A DNA stretch of 34,404 bases, from contig CAAFQK010000077.1 of NCBI GenBank assembly GCA_900765115.1, positions 1 to 34,404 of the forward strand, read 5' to 3'. The position numbers and the translations under genes are program-made. The DNA comes from an uncultured Collinsella sp. (GTDB taxonomy: Bacteria > Actinomycetota > Coriobacteriia > Coriobacteriales > Coriobacteriaceae). Shown one piece after another: positions 23,630-30,806 of this stretch (within the stretch, counting starts at the first letter, position 1; every line of letters begins with the position of its first letter). The notes under the pieces were generated by a model that worked only from the letters and a program-made list of their open reading frames with translations, searched no databases and was not told where the DNA came from.

Positions 23630-25121
23630 GGCGAAGCCCATCATGATCCAGGGCACCATGTCGAACGCGGGGAAGAGCCTGCTTGCGGCGGGGCTGTGCC
23701 GTGTGCTTTCGCAGGACGGCCTGCGCGTGGCTCCCTTCAAGAGCCAGAACATGGCGCTCAACAGCGGTGTCACGGCCGACGGGCTCGAGATGGGGCGCGC
23801 TCAGATCATGCAGGCCGAGGCGTGCGGCATCGCGCCCGACGTGCGCATGAACCCCATCCTGCTCAAGCCCGAAAGCGATCACCGAAGCCAGCTCATCGTG
23901 GCCGGCAAGGCGCAGGGAGCCTTCGCTGCGAGGGACTACTTCGCGCGAAAGAAGGCGCTCATGCCGCAGATTTTGGAGGCGTTCGATTCGCTCGCGGAGG
24001 AAAACGACGTCATCGTCATCGAGGGCGCCGGCAGTCCCGTCGAAATCAACCTTGCCGAAAACGACATCGTCAACATGGGGCTCGCGCGCGCCGTGTCCTC
24101 CCCCGTGCTGCTCGCGGGCGACATCGACCCAGGCGGGGTGTTTGCCCAGCTCTACGGCACGGTCGCGCTCCTTGCGCCCGAGGACCGCGCGCTTTTGCGG
24201 GGGCTTATGGTGAACAAGTTCCGCGGCGATGTGGAAATCCTGCGTCCGGGTTTGGCTCCGCTCGAGAAAATGTGCGGGGTTCCCGTCGTGGGGGTCGTGC
24301 CGTATCTTACGCTCGACCTGGACGACGAGGACTCGCTCGCGCCGCGCCTAACTGCCCGCGAGGCGCGCGGCGTCATCGACGTCGCCGTCGTGCGCCTTCC
24401 GCATCTGTCGAACTTCACCGACTTCGACCCGCTTTCGCGCGTGCCCGGCATGGGCGTGCGCTACGTTTCCTCGACGACCGATCTGGGCCGACCCGACCTG
24501 GTGGTGCTTCCCGGCTCGAAGTCCACGGTCGACGACGCGCGCTGGCTTGCGGCTAGCGGCATCGGATCCTGTGTACGCGCGCTTTCGGGCGCGGGCACGC
24601 CGGTGCTCGGCATATGCGGAGGCTACCAGCTTTTGGGAGACGAGCTTTCCGACCCGCACGGCAGGGAAGGCGCTGGCACCGCGCGCGGGCTCGGGCTCAT
24701 CCCTGCAAGTACGGTGTTCAAGGAGGAAAAGCGCCTCGCCCAGTCGGAACTGCGCATCACGGGCGCCCAAGGCGCGTTCTCGGTGTGGAACGGCATGACG
24801 GCGCGCGGATACGAGATTCACGACGGCGAAACGACCGTCTCCTGCGCCCCTGCGGGCACGATTGGCGGCAAACCAGAAGGCGCGGCCTGCGGAAACGTGT
24901 TCGGAACCTATCTCCACGGCCTGTTCGACGAACCGGGGGTGGCGCTCGCCCTCGCGCGCTCGCTCGCGCGAATGCGCGGCCTGCCCGAGAGCGTCGTGGG
25001 TGCTGCGGGCGCGGCGTCCGCGGCCGATCACCGTGCGCGCGAGTTCGACCGCCTGGCCGACGTCGTGCGCGGGGCGCTCGACATGGAGTATGTCTACCGC
25101 ATTATCGAGGAGGGCGTATGA
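23622..25121 (+). CDS. cbiP: Cobyric acid synthase
   Basis: Amidates side chains b, d, e and g of adenosylcobyrinate diamide using glutamine and ATP. The 499-residue protein has the P-loop GTMSNAGKS (11-19), PFKSQNMALNSGVT, IEGAGSPVEINLAENDIVNM, LAGDIDPGGVFAQLYGT and a C-terminal amidotransferase domain with nucleophile Cys in VLGICGGYQLLG and FGTYLHGLFD. GTG 23622 follows a near-perfect AAGGAGG nine bases upstream, which overrides the longer frame inside cobD; the overlap is 8 bases. Confidence 0.95.
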   Translation: MGRAKPIMIQGTMSNAGKSLLAAGLCRVLSQDGLRVAPFKSQNMALNSGVTADGLEMGRAQIMQAEACGIAPDVRMNPILLKPESDHRSQLIVAGKAQGAFAARDYFARKKALMPQILEAFDSLAEENDVIVIEGAGSPVEINLAENDIVNMGLARAVSSPVLLAGDIDPGGVFAQLYGTVALLAPEDRALLRGLMVNKFRGDVEILRPGLAPLEKMCGVPVVGVVPYLTLDLDDEDSLAPRLTAREARGVIDVAVVRLPHLSNFTDFDPLSRVPGMGVRYVSSTTDLGRPDLVVLPGSKSTVDDARWLAASGIGSCVRALSGAGTPVLGICGGYQLLGDELSDPHGREGAGTARGLGLIPASTVFKEEKRLAQSELRITGAQGAFSVWNGMTARGYEIHDGETTVSCAPAGTIGGKPEGAACGNVFGTYLHGLFDEPGVALALARSLARMRGLPESVVGAAGAASAADHRAREFDRLADVVRGALDMEYVYRIIEEGV

Positions 25122-25633
25122 TCCACGTGTATCATGGCGACGGCAAAGGCAAGACTACGGCGGCGATGGGCCTCGCCCTTCGCATGCTCGCCACAGGCCG
25201 CCGCGTCGTCGTCGTGCAGTTCCTGAAAGACGGCGAAAGCGGGGAGGCGCGCCTGCTCGCCGAGCATTTCGGCGTGCCCGTGTTCGCGGGGAAGGTGTCG
25301 GACAAGTTTACCTGGTCGATGACGCCGGAAGAACTTGCCGCTACGTGCGAGCTGCACGATGGGAACCTCGCTTCCGCGCTCGCCGAGCTCGAGGGCGCGC
25401 AGGAGGGGCTTCTCGTGCTCGACGAGGCGCTCGACGCGCTTTCGAAGGGGCTTGTCGACGAGGCACTCGTGGACCGCGCGCTCGATATGTCCGCGCGCGG
25501 CGTCGAAGTAGCGCTCACCGGGCGCGCGCCTTCCCGCAAGATCGTGGAGAAGGCCGACTACATAACCGAGATGCGGTGCGAGAAACACCCCTACGCTCAG
25601 GGGATAGGTGCAAGGGAAGGAGTGGAGTACTAG
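25118..25633 (+). CDS. cobO: Corrinoid adenosyltransferase (CobO/BtuR family)
   Basis: Transfers the adenosyl group of ATP to cob(I)yrinate diamide or a salvaged corrinoid. The 171-residue protein has the family P-loop HGDGKGKTTAAMGLALR (6-22), VVVVQFLKDGESGE, LLVLDEALDAL and TGRAPSRKIVEKADYITEM. ATG 25118 overlaps cbiP by 4 bases and the stop codon directly abuts cbiC. Because CobO-type enzymes accept incomplete and complete corrinoids, it can serve salvage as well as synthesis. Confidence 0.94.
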   Translation: MIHVYHGDGKGKTTAAMGLALRMLATGRRVVVVQFLKDGESGEARLLAEHFGVPVFAGKVSDKFTWSMTPEELAATCELHDGNLASALAELEGAQEGLLVLDEALDALSKGLVDEALVDRALDMSARGVEVALTGRAPSRKIVEKADYITEMRCEKHPYAQGIGAREGVEY

Positions 25634-26275
25634 ATGGATTCCAAGGAGATGGCGCCCGGCGACATCGAGCGGCGCAGCTTCGAGATCATCACCGAAGAGC
25701 TCGGCGGCCGCACGTTCCCGCCGCTTGAAGAGCCCGTCGTGAAGCGCGTCATCCACACCACTGCCGACTTCTCGTACGCCGATTCCCTCGTATTCACCCA
25801 TGACGCCGCGCACTGTGCTCTCGACGCACTGCGCGCAGGGGCCACGGTGCTCACCGACACGAACATGGCGCTCGCAGGCATAAGCAAGCCCGCGCTCGCA
25901 AAGCTCGGCTGCAAGGCCGTGTGCTACATGGCCGACCCTAATGTCGCCGCGGCTGCGCGCGCCGCGGGCACGACTCGCGCCGTTGCGAGCATGGACAAAG
26001 CTTGCGGCATCGAGGGTCCGCTCATCGTGGCCGTCGGTAACGCCCCCACGGCACTTCTGCGCCTCGCCGAGCTCATGGACGCGGGGAAGATCGCGCCCGC
26101 GCTCGTCGTTGGGGTGCCGGTCGGGTTTGTGAACGTGGTCGAGGCGAAAGAGGAGCTACTCGCGCGACGCGTGCCGGCCATCGTCGCGAGGGGTCGCAAG
26201 GGCGGTTCGACCGTGGCGGCCGCCATTATGAACGCGCTGCTCTACCAGATCACGCGCCCAGGCGGCCCGAAGTGA
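25634..26275 (+). CDS. cbiC: Cobalt-precorrin-8 methylmutase
   Basis: Moves the C11 methyl group to C12 to give cobyrinate. The 213-residue protein has IERRSFEIITEEL, the catalytic-His region VKRVIHTTADFSYADSLVF, VLTDTNMALAGISK, IVAVGNAPTALLRL and VGVPVGFVNVVEAKEEL, then GRKGGSTVAAAIMNALL, all characteristic of CbiC/CobH. It starts on the base after the cobO stop and overlaps cbiJ by 4 bases. Confidence 0.95.
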   Translation: MDSKEMAPGDIERRSFEIITEELGGRTFPPLEEPVVKRVIHTTADFSYADSLVFTHDAAHCALDALRAGATVLTDTNMALAGISKPALAKLGCKAVCYMADPNVAAAARAAGTTRAVASMDKACGIEGPLIVAVGNAPTALLRLAELMDAGKIAPALVVGVPVGFVNVVEAKEELLARRVPAIVARGRKGGSTVAAAIMNALLYQITRPGGPK

Positions 26276-27045
26276 CGGCGCCCGCATCCGCGCCGGCGCT
26301 GCGCATCTTCGCCGGCACCACCGAGGGCCGCCTTCTGTGCGAATGGGCGAGCGGGGCGGGCATCCCCGCCCGTGCCTACGCGGCAACCGAGTACGGAGGC
26401 GAGCTTTTGGGCGAGCTTCCGGGCATCGAGGTGCATGCGAGCAGGCTCGACGAGGCCGACATGGAGCGCGAGCTTTCCGGCGCGCGCATCGTCGTCGACG
26501 CCACGCACCCCTTCGCTACGCTCGCAAGCGGCAACATCCGAGCCGCTTCGCTCGCCGTGGGTGTACGATGCCTGCGCCTTGCGCGCGCGGCCGAGGCGCT
26601 GCCCAAAGGCGTCGTGTCGGTCGCGTCGATCGCCTGCGCGGCGCGCTTTCTCTCCGAGAACCCGGGTCGCGCGCTTCTCACGACGGGGAGCAAGGAGCTT
26701 GCTCCCTATACGCGCGTCGCCGATTTCTCGGAGCGCTTCTTCGTGCGTGTGCTCCCGCTGCCCGGTGCTATAACGAAGTGCATCGACGCGGGGTTTTCGC
26801 CGTCGCACGTCATCGGCATGCAGGGGCCCTTCACCCGCGAGCTCAACGAGGCGATGCTTCGGCAGGTGGGAGCCCAGTGGCTTGTGACCAAGGACTCGGG
26901 AACCGTAGGCGGCACGGCCGAGAAGCTTGCCGCCGCGCGCGACGCGGGAGCGCGCTGCATCGTGGTCGCCCGTCCCGCCGAGGGAGGCGGGGCCCTTTCG
27001 CTTCGGGAAGTGGAAGACGCGCTCTTACGGGAGTTCGCGCGCTAG
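26272..27045 (+). CDS. cbiJ: Cobalt-precorrin-6A reductase
   Basis: NAD(P)H-dependent reduction of cobalt-precorrin-6A. The 257-residue protein begins with the family sequence LRIFAGTTEGRLLCEW (about residues 10-25) and has IVVDATHPFATLASGNIRAA, ALLTTGSKELAPY, a VIGMQGPFTRELNEA block and LVTKDSGTVGGTAEKLAAA. The start is GTG 26272, overlapping the cbiC TGA. It is the last gene of the operon; no terminator with a T-run is seen after it, only the IS21 remnant. Confidence 0.94.
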   Translation: MTAPASAPALRIFAGTTEGRLLCEWASGAGIPARAYAATEYGGELLGELPGIEVHASRLDEADMERELSGARIVVDATHPFATLASGNIRAASLAVGVRCLRLARAAEALPKGVVSVASIACAARFLSENPGRALLTTGSKELAPYTRVADFSERFFVRVLPLPGAITKCIDAGFSPSHVIGMQGPFTRELNEAMLRQVGAQWLVTKDSGTVGGTAEKLAAARDAGARCIVVARPAEGGGALSLREVEDALLREFAR

Positions 27046-27082
27046 GCGCTCACCGCCCCTGCGCGCCCTTCCGCCCGCGAGG

Positions 27083-27166
27083 AGGATCGCCTCGAGCAAG
27101 CTCGACCCTTACAAGCCCGTCATCCGCCAATAGCTAGAGGACGACGCCCGGAACTGGCGCAAACAG
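27083..27166 (+). pseudogene. IS21-family transposase (istA) remnant
   Basis: The plus-strand frame reads RIASSKLDPYKPVIRQ, a TAG (27131-27133) and then LEDDARNWRKQ, after which similarity ends. It resembles the SKLDPYKP-x-I-x-x-WLE-x-D...RKQRHTA stretch of IstA transposases, with the Trp codon apparently changed to a stop. No start, DDE domain or istB is present. It lies between cbiJ and the macB-like gene, at the right edge of the corrinoid block, mirroring the IS3 scrap at the left edge. Recognition is from family memory. Confidence 0.65.
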
Positions 27167-27171
27167 CCCTT

Positions 27172-27248
27172 CAATAAGTTGCGGTGAAATAGTGTCTGTT
27201 TTTGCTGCTAGATAGCACATTCAGTCCCTAATTCACCGCAACTTGTTG
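27172..27248. repeat. Long palindromic intergenic repeat
   Basis: CAATAAGTTGCGGTGAA (27172-27188) and TTCACCGCAACTTGTTG (27232-27248) are inverted arms differing at one position (a G-T wobble as RNA). The 43-base middle holds GATAGCAC and CAGTCCCTAA. It lies 9 bases from the end of the macB-like gene and may act as its 3' hairpin in leftward transcripts. It shares the GTCCC character of 34-72. I take it as a native chromosomal repeat marking the end of the inserted block. Confidence 0.7.
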
Positions 27249-27256
27249 GTGGTGGC

Positions 27257-28471
27257 TTACTGGTAGCGTAGGCACTCCACCGGGTCGAGCTTTGCTGCGC
27301 GGCGAGCGGGATAGAAGCCAAAGATTACGCCGATGCCGACCGATACGGCAAACGCGCTCAACACTGTCGTAATGGAGAAGCTTGGCGTGATCGTACCGGT
27401 AGCTCCAAACTCGCTCATGATGCCCGAGCTTGCGGCAAAGAACGTGAGACCCCATGCCAGCAGATAGCCAATCAGGACACCCAGTAGGCCACCGGTGACG
27501 CACAGCGCCGAAGACTCGGCCAAAAACTGCGCGGTGATATCGCGACGACTGGCGCCCAGAGCGCGGCGGATGCCGATCTCGCGAATGCGCTCAGTCACGT
27601 TGGTGAGCATCATATTCATAATGCCGATACCGCCGACAAGCAGCGAGATGCTGGCTACAGCACCCATGATGAGCGAGAACGCGCCCATAAAGGAGTTGAG
27701 TGCATCGATGGCGCTTTTCATGGAGGTCGCCGATACACTGTCGTACTCATCATCCTCCGTGATGCCCTTCATTGCGCGCACCTTGGACTCGATTGTCTTA
27801 CAAAGCTCATCCATGTCCGTGCCCTCGGCGGCAAGTGCCGTCACGCTGGGGAATGAAGGATTTTCGTCGCCAAACAGGCCTGAGATGGTTTCGCGCGGCA
27901 TATACAGCGTGAGCGAGCCCATGGAGTCGTTGCCGCCATCAATCACACCTACAATCTGCACCTCGCCGTTGGACACCTTGATGGTTTTCCCCAGCGCATC
28001 CTGTTCGTTGCCGTAAAGCTGATCGGCGCCGCCGCGGCTGATGAGCGCCACGCGCGAGCCTGATTGGGACTCGGCCTGGGAATAGGTGCGCCCCGCAACG
28101 AGCTTGCTGGCCCCCACGGCGTCGAGCATGTCGCTATCGACACCCTGTGCCATGACGGTATAGCTTTTATCGCCGGTCTTGTACTCGGTGTACGCGCTGT
28201 CGACAATGCCAATCTGCTCTATCTGCGGCACCAGTTTTTGAAGCTTCTCGATGTCCGACTCGGTGAGTTCTTGCGACGAATAGATTTGCACCATGCGTGC
28301 CGCATTGAGGCCCAGACTGTTGACCAGGCTGTTTTGGATGCCGCCGATGAGCGACGTCATGGCGATAACCGAGGCGATGCCGATGACAATGCCCAGGATG
28401 GTGAGCAGGCTGCGCCCCTTGTTGGCTTCGAGCGAGTGAAGGGCTTCCTGGATGAGATCGCGGGCGCTCAT
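27257..28471 (-). CDS. MacB-like ABC transporter permease
   Basis: A 404-residue membrane protein of the MacB/FtsX family. There is one N-terminal span (SLLTILGIVIGIASVIAMTS, about residues 20-39), a large extracytoplasmic MacB-type periplasmic-core domain (about 45-275), and three C-terminal spans with SLLVGGIGIMNMML, the cytoplasmic TERIREIGIRRALGASRRDI and GFYPARRAAKLDPVECLRYQ. These are textbook FtsX motifs. It overlaps the ATPase gene by 4 bases and forms a three-gene export system with it and the fusion protein. The substrate (peptide, antibiotic or lipid-linked) cannot be told. Confidence 0.92.
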   Translation of the reverse strand: MSARDLIQEALHSLEANKGRSLLTILGIVIGIASVIAMTSLIGGIQNSLVNSLGLNAARMVQIYSSQELTESDIEKLQKLVPQIEQIGIVDSAYTEYKTGDKSYTVMAQGVDSDMLDAVGASKLVAGRTYSQAESQSGSRVALISRGGADQLYGNEQDALGKTIKVSNGEVQIVGVIDGGNDSMGSLTLYMPRETISGLFGDENPSFPSVTALAAEGTDMDELCKTIESKVRAMKGITEDDEYDSVSATSMKSAIDALNSFMGAFSLIMGAVASISLLVGGIGIMNMMLTNVTERIREIGIRRALGASRRDITAQFLAESSALCVTGGLLGVLIGYLLAWGLTFFAASSGIMSEFGATGTITPSFSITTVLSAFAVSVGIGVIFGFYPARRAAKLDPVECLRYQ

Positions 28472-29241
28472 GCCACCACTCCTTTCGGCGGGTTGGCGGA
28501 GGCGGAAATCATGGGCAGGTTATCTACAGCGCTGCGTAGGGTCCGCGGTGCATGTGGAATATACGCGCCGTCGTGAATGCGACCGTCGCGGATGGTCACG
28601 GCACGGTCGGCCTCGGCGGCGATGCCGGGGTCATGTGTGATAAGCACGATGGTTTTGCCGCGCTCCTGAAGTCTGTGGAAGGTCTCCATCACAAGCGCTC
28701 CGGTGGCGGAGTCAAGGTTTCCCGTCGGCTCGTCGGCCAGAATGATGGGCGGGTCATTGACGAGGGCGCGTGCGATGGCGACACGCTGCATCTGGCCGCC
28801 CGAGAGCTCGGATATGCGGTGGTCCCAGTGGTCAACGGGCAGCGTGACAGCCTGCAGCGCGTGCACGGCGCGCAGTTCGCGCTGGCTACGGGGCACATTG
28901 GTGTAGGCCAGCGGCAGCATGACGTTTTCGATAACCGACAGGCGCGGCAGCAGGTTGAAGCTCTGAAAGACAAAGCCAATGCTCAGGGCGCGAACTTCGG
29001 TGAGCTCGTCATCATCGAGCTCGGCCACGTTGACCCCTTGCAGGTAATAGTCACCTGCCGTCGGCTTATCCAGGCAGCCTAGGATGTTCATGAGCGTTGA
29101 TTTGCCCGAACCCGAGGGGCCAGTGATAGCGACGAATTCGCCGGGATTTACCGCCAGGCTCACGTTGTGCAGGATGTGGGCGCAACCTGCCTCGCTCTCA
29201 AAGATGCGGTGCACGTTGCGGATGTCGATAACGGGACGCAT
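28468..29241 (-). CDS. MacB/LolD-type ABC transporter ATPase
   Basis: Drives the adjacent permease. The 257-residue protein has Walker A GPSGSGKST (about 41-49), Q-loop FVFQSFNLLPRLSV, signature LSGGQMQRVAIARAL, Walker B IILADEPTGNLDS and the switch His in VLITHDPGIA. The last 40 residues after DGRIHDG form a short unassigned tail. Its ATG overlaps the fusion-protein stop codon by one base (TAATG), indicating coupled translation. Confidence 0.94.
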   Translation of the reverse strand: MRPVIDIRNVHRIFESEAGCAHILHNVSLAVNPGEFVAITGPSGSGKSTLMNILGCLDKPTAGDYYLQGVNVAELDDDELTEVRALSIGFVFQSFNLLPRLSVIENVMLPLAYTNVPRSQRELRAVHALQAVTLPVDHWDHRISELSGGQMQRVAIARALVNDPPIILADEPTGNLDSATGALVMETFHRLQERGKTIVLITHDPGIAAEADRAVTIRDGRIHDGAYIPHAPRTLRSAVDNLPMISASANPPKGVVA

Positions 29242-30674
29242 TACATGTCCTCATCGGCAGACATACTGCCCGAATCCGCGCTGTAGCCGCCGTCAGCCGT
29301 TGCGTCCGCTCCGGTGTCCATGACGAGGGCGTCACCATCGCGCAGCTTGGTAACCGGCACGTTGGGGTTGATCTCGTTGCCCTGGTCGTCGCGCTTGACC
29401 TGTGTCTTGCCGACTACGGTTTCGTTGTCGTTTTGCGTCACGACGGTCACCTTGACGCGGCGGGTTTGCTTGCCCTCGTCATCGGTTGCCACGTTGACGT
29501 AATAGTGTTCGCCGTCTTCGGTCATGAGCGCCATCGTCGGCACCATCACCACGTCGTCGAGCTGCTCGGTCACCACCGAGACCTCGGCCGTCATGCCCGG
29601 CTTCAGGCGCGCGTCGGGCGCCTCGATGAGGATGTCGACGTTAAAGGTCACGCTGCCGCCGCCGTTGGCGGCGTCGGAGTTTGCCACCGACGCGATAGCC
29701 GTGACGGTTCCCTGGCTCACGATATCGGGAAACGCGGGATACGTGACGTTGGCGCTCTGCCCAACGGCGATCTTGGCGATGTCCTTTTCGCCCACCTGCA
29801 CGGTCACCTTCATCTTGGATAGGTCGGCGATCTGCATGCACTGCTTGCCGCCGCTCGTATCGCTTTCGCCCATGATCATGCCGCCTGTTACCGTGGCGCC
29901 CACCTTGGCGTTAAGCTCCACGATGCTACCCGAGCTCGGGGCCGTGACCGTGCGACTGGCGGCCTTGGCGTTCGCCTGGTCTAGGTTTGCCTGGGCCGAA
30001 GCGAGGCTGCGCTGCGCGGCCGATACGGCGTTCGTGTCCGCTGATGCGTCAGAGACGCCAGCCGCTGCGGAAGCTCCATCGACGTCCGTCGTTGGGGTGG
30101 CCTGCGCGACAGCGGCGGCTTTCTGCGCGTTGGTGAGGTCTTCCTGGGCGGCTGCAACTGCACGCTGCGCCTCGGCAACGTTGCGATCGAGCTCGTCGTT
30201 TTTAATGGTCATAAGCACGTCGCCCTCGCTGACGGATTGGCCTGCCTGCACGTTGATCGAATCGACCGTGCCGTCGACAGAAGGGGAGACCACTGAGGAC
30301 GAAATGGGTTTGAGCTGGCCTTTCGCCTCGACCGTTGTGGTAAACGTGCCCTCGGTCACCATGTCGGTCACAGGCCCGCTAGCTCCCTGTGGCTGCGCAT
30401 TGAGAACCAGGGTAGCGACAATGGCAATGAGCGCGATGGCACCTACGACGCCGGCGGCAATACCGCGTCGAATCAGCTTTTTGCGTCGACGTTCGGCGCG
30501 TTTTGCCTTGAGCTTGGCATATGCCTCTTCATCGGAAATCTCGACCGTATCGTTCGTGCGTCCGCTCTGCTTGTCGGTGTGCGCGTTTGTAATCAGAGGA
30601 ATCGTTTCGGTGGCATCTTCGGGCGTGCGCTCGGTATCATCCGCGCCCGGGGTGATGGTGGGGACATTCGGCAT
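29241..30674 (-). CDS. MacA/HlyD-like membrane fusion protein
   Basis: A 477-residue extracytoplasmic adaptor for the MacB-like exporter. There is an acidic/polar N-terminus (about 1-60), a basic patch RAERRRKKLIRR, a single membrane anchor (GIAAGVVGAIALIAIVATLV), a lipoyl/barrel-sandwich domain (VSPSVDGTVDSINVQAGQSV), an Ala/Gln-rich alpha hairpin interrupted by a low-complexity segment around PTTDVDGASAA, and beta-barrel domains (LKPGMTAEVSVVTEQL). ATG 30674 is set by AAAGGAG about 7 bases upstream; the longer frame to 30737 runs through an intergenic hairpin and is rejected. It is the first gene of the three-gene operon. Confidence 0.9.
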   Translation of the reverse strand: MPNVPTITPGADDTERTPEDATETIPLITNAHTDKQSGRTNDTVEISDEEAYAKLKAKRAERRRKKLIRRGIAAGVVGAIALIAIVATLVLNAQPQGASGPVTDMVTEGTFTTTVEAKGQLKPISSSVVSPSVDGTVDSINVQAGQSVSEGDVLMTIKNDELDRNVAEAQRAVAAAQEDLTNAQKAAAVAQATPTTDVDGASAAAGVSDASADTNAVSAAQRSLASAQANLDQANAKAASRTVTAPSSGSIVELNAKVGATVTGGMIMGESDTSGGKQCMQIADLSKMKVTVQVGEKDIAKIAVGQSANVTYPAFPDIVSQGTVTAIASVANSDAANGGGSVTFNVDILIEAPDARLKPGMTAEVSVVTEQLDDVVMVPTMALMTEDGEHYYVNVATDDEGKQTRRVKVTVVTQNDNETVVGKTQVKRDDQGNEINPNVPVTKLRDGDALVMDTGADATADGGYSADSGSMSADEDM

Positions 30675-30709
30675 AGCGTCTCCTTTATAGAAAGAACCTC
30701 GATAATTAT

Positions 30710-30737
30710 ATGCGCCCACCGGTTGGGGCGGGCGCAT
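30710..30737 (-). promoter_or_regulatory. Hairpin and -10-like box before the macAB-like operon
   Basis: ATGCGCCC and GGGCGCAT (30710-30717 and 30730-30737) form an 8-bp stem with a 12-base loop, probably the 3' end of ldt transcripts. On the minus strand the stem runs directly into TATAATTATC, which contains a perfect TATAAT that could serve the macAB-like genes. There is no clear -35 at 16-18 bases. The lack of a T-run makes it a weak terminator. Confidence 0.4.
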
Positions 30738-30806
30738 AGGACGGTTTCTTTCGGAACTGTTAGATTGGTCGCAGCGGTTCCACGTTGTAGGAATGCGCGC
30801 GTTGCA

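Noticed and set aside
5281..27256. CRISPR array or phage genes in the accessory block
   Set aside because: No regularly spaced direct repeats, integrase or structural phage genes were seen.
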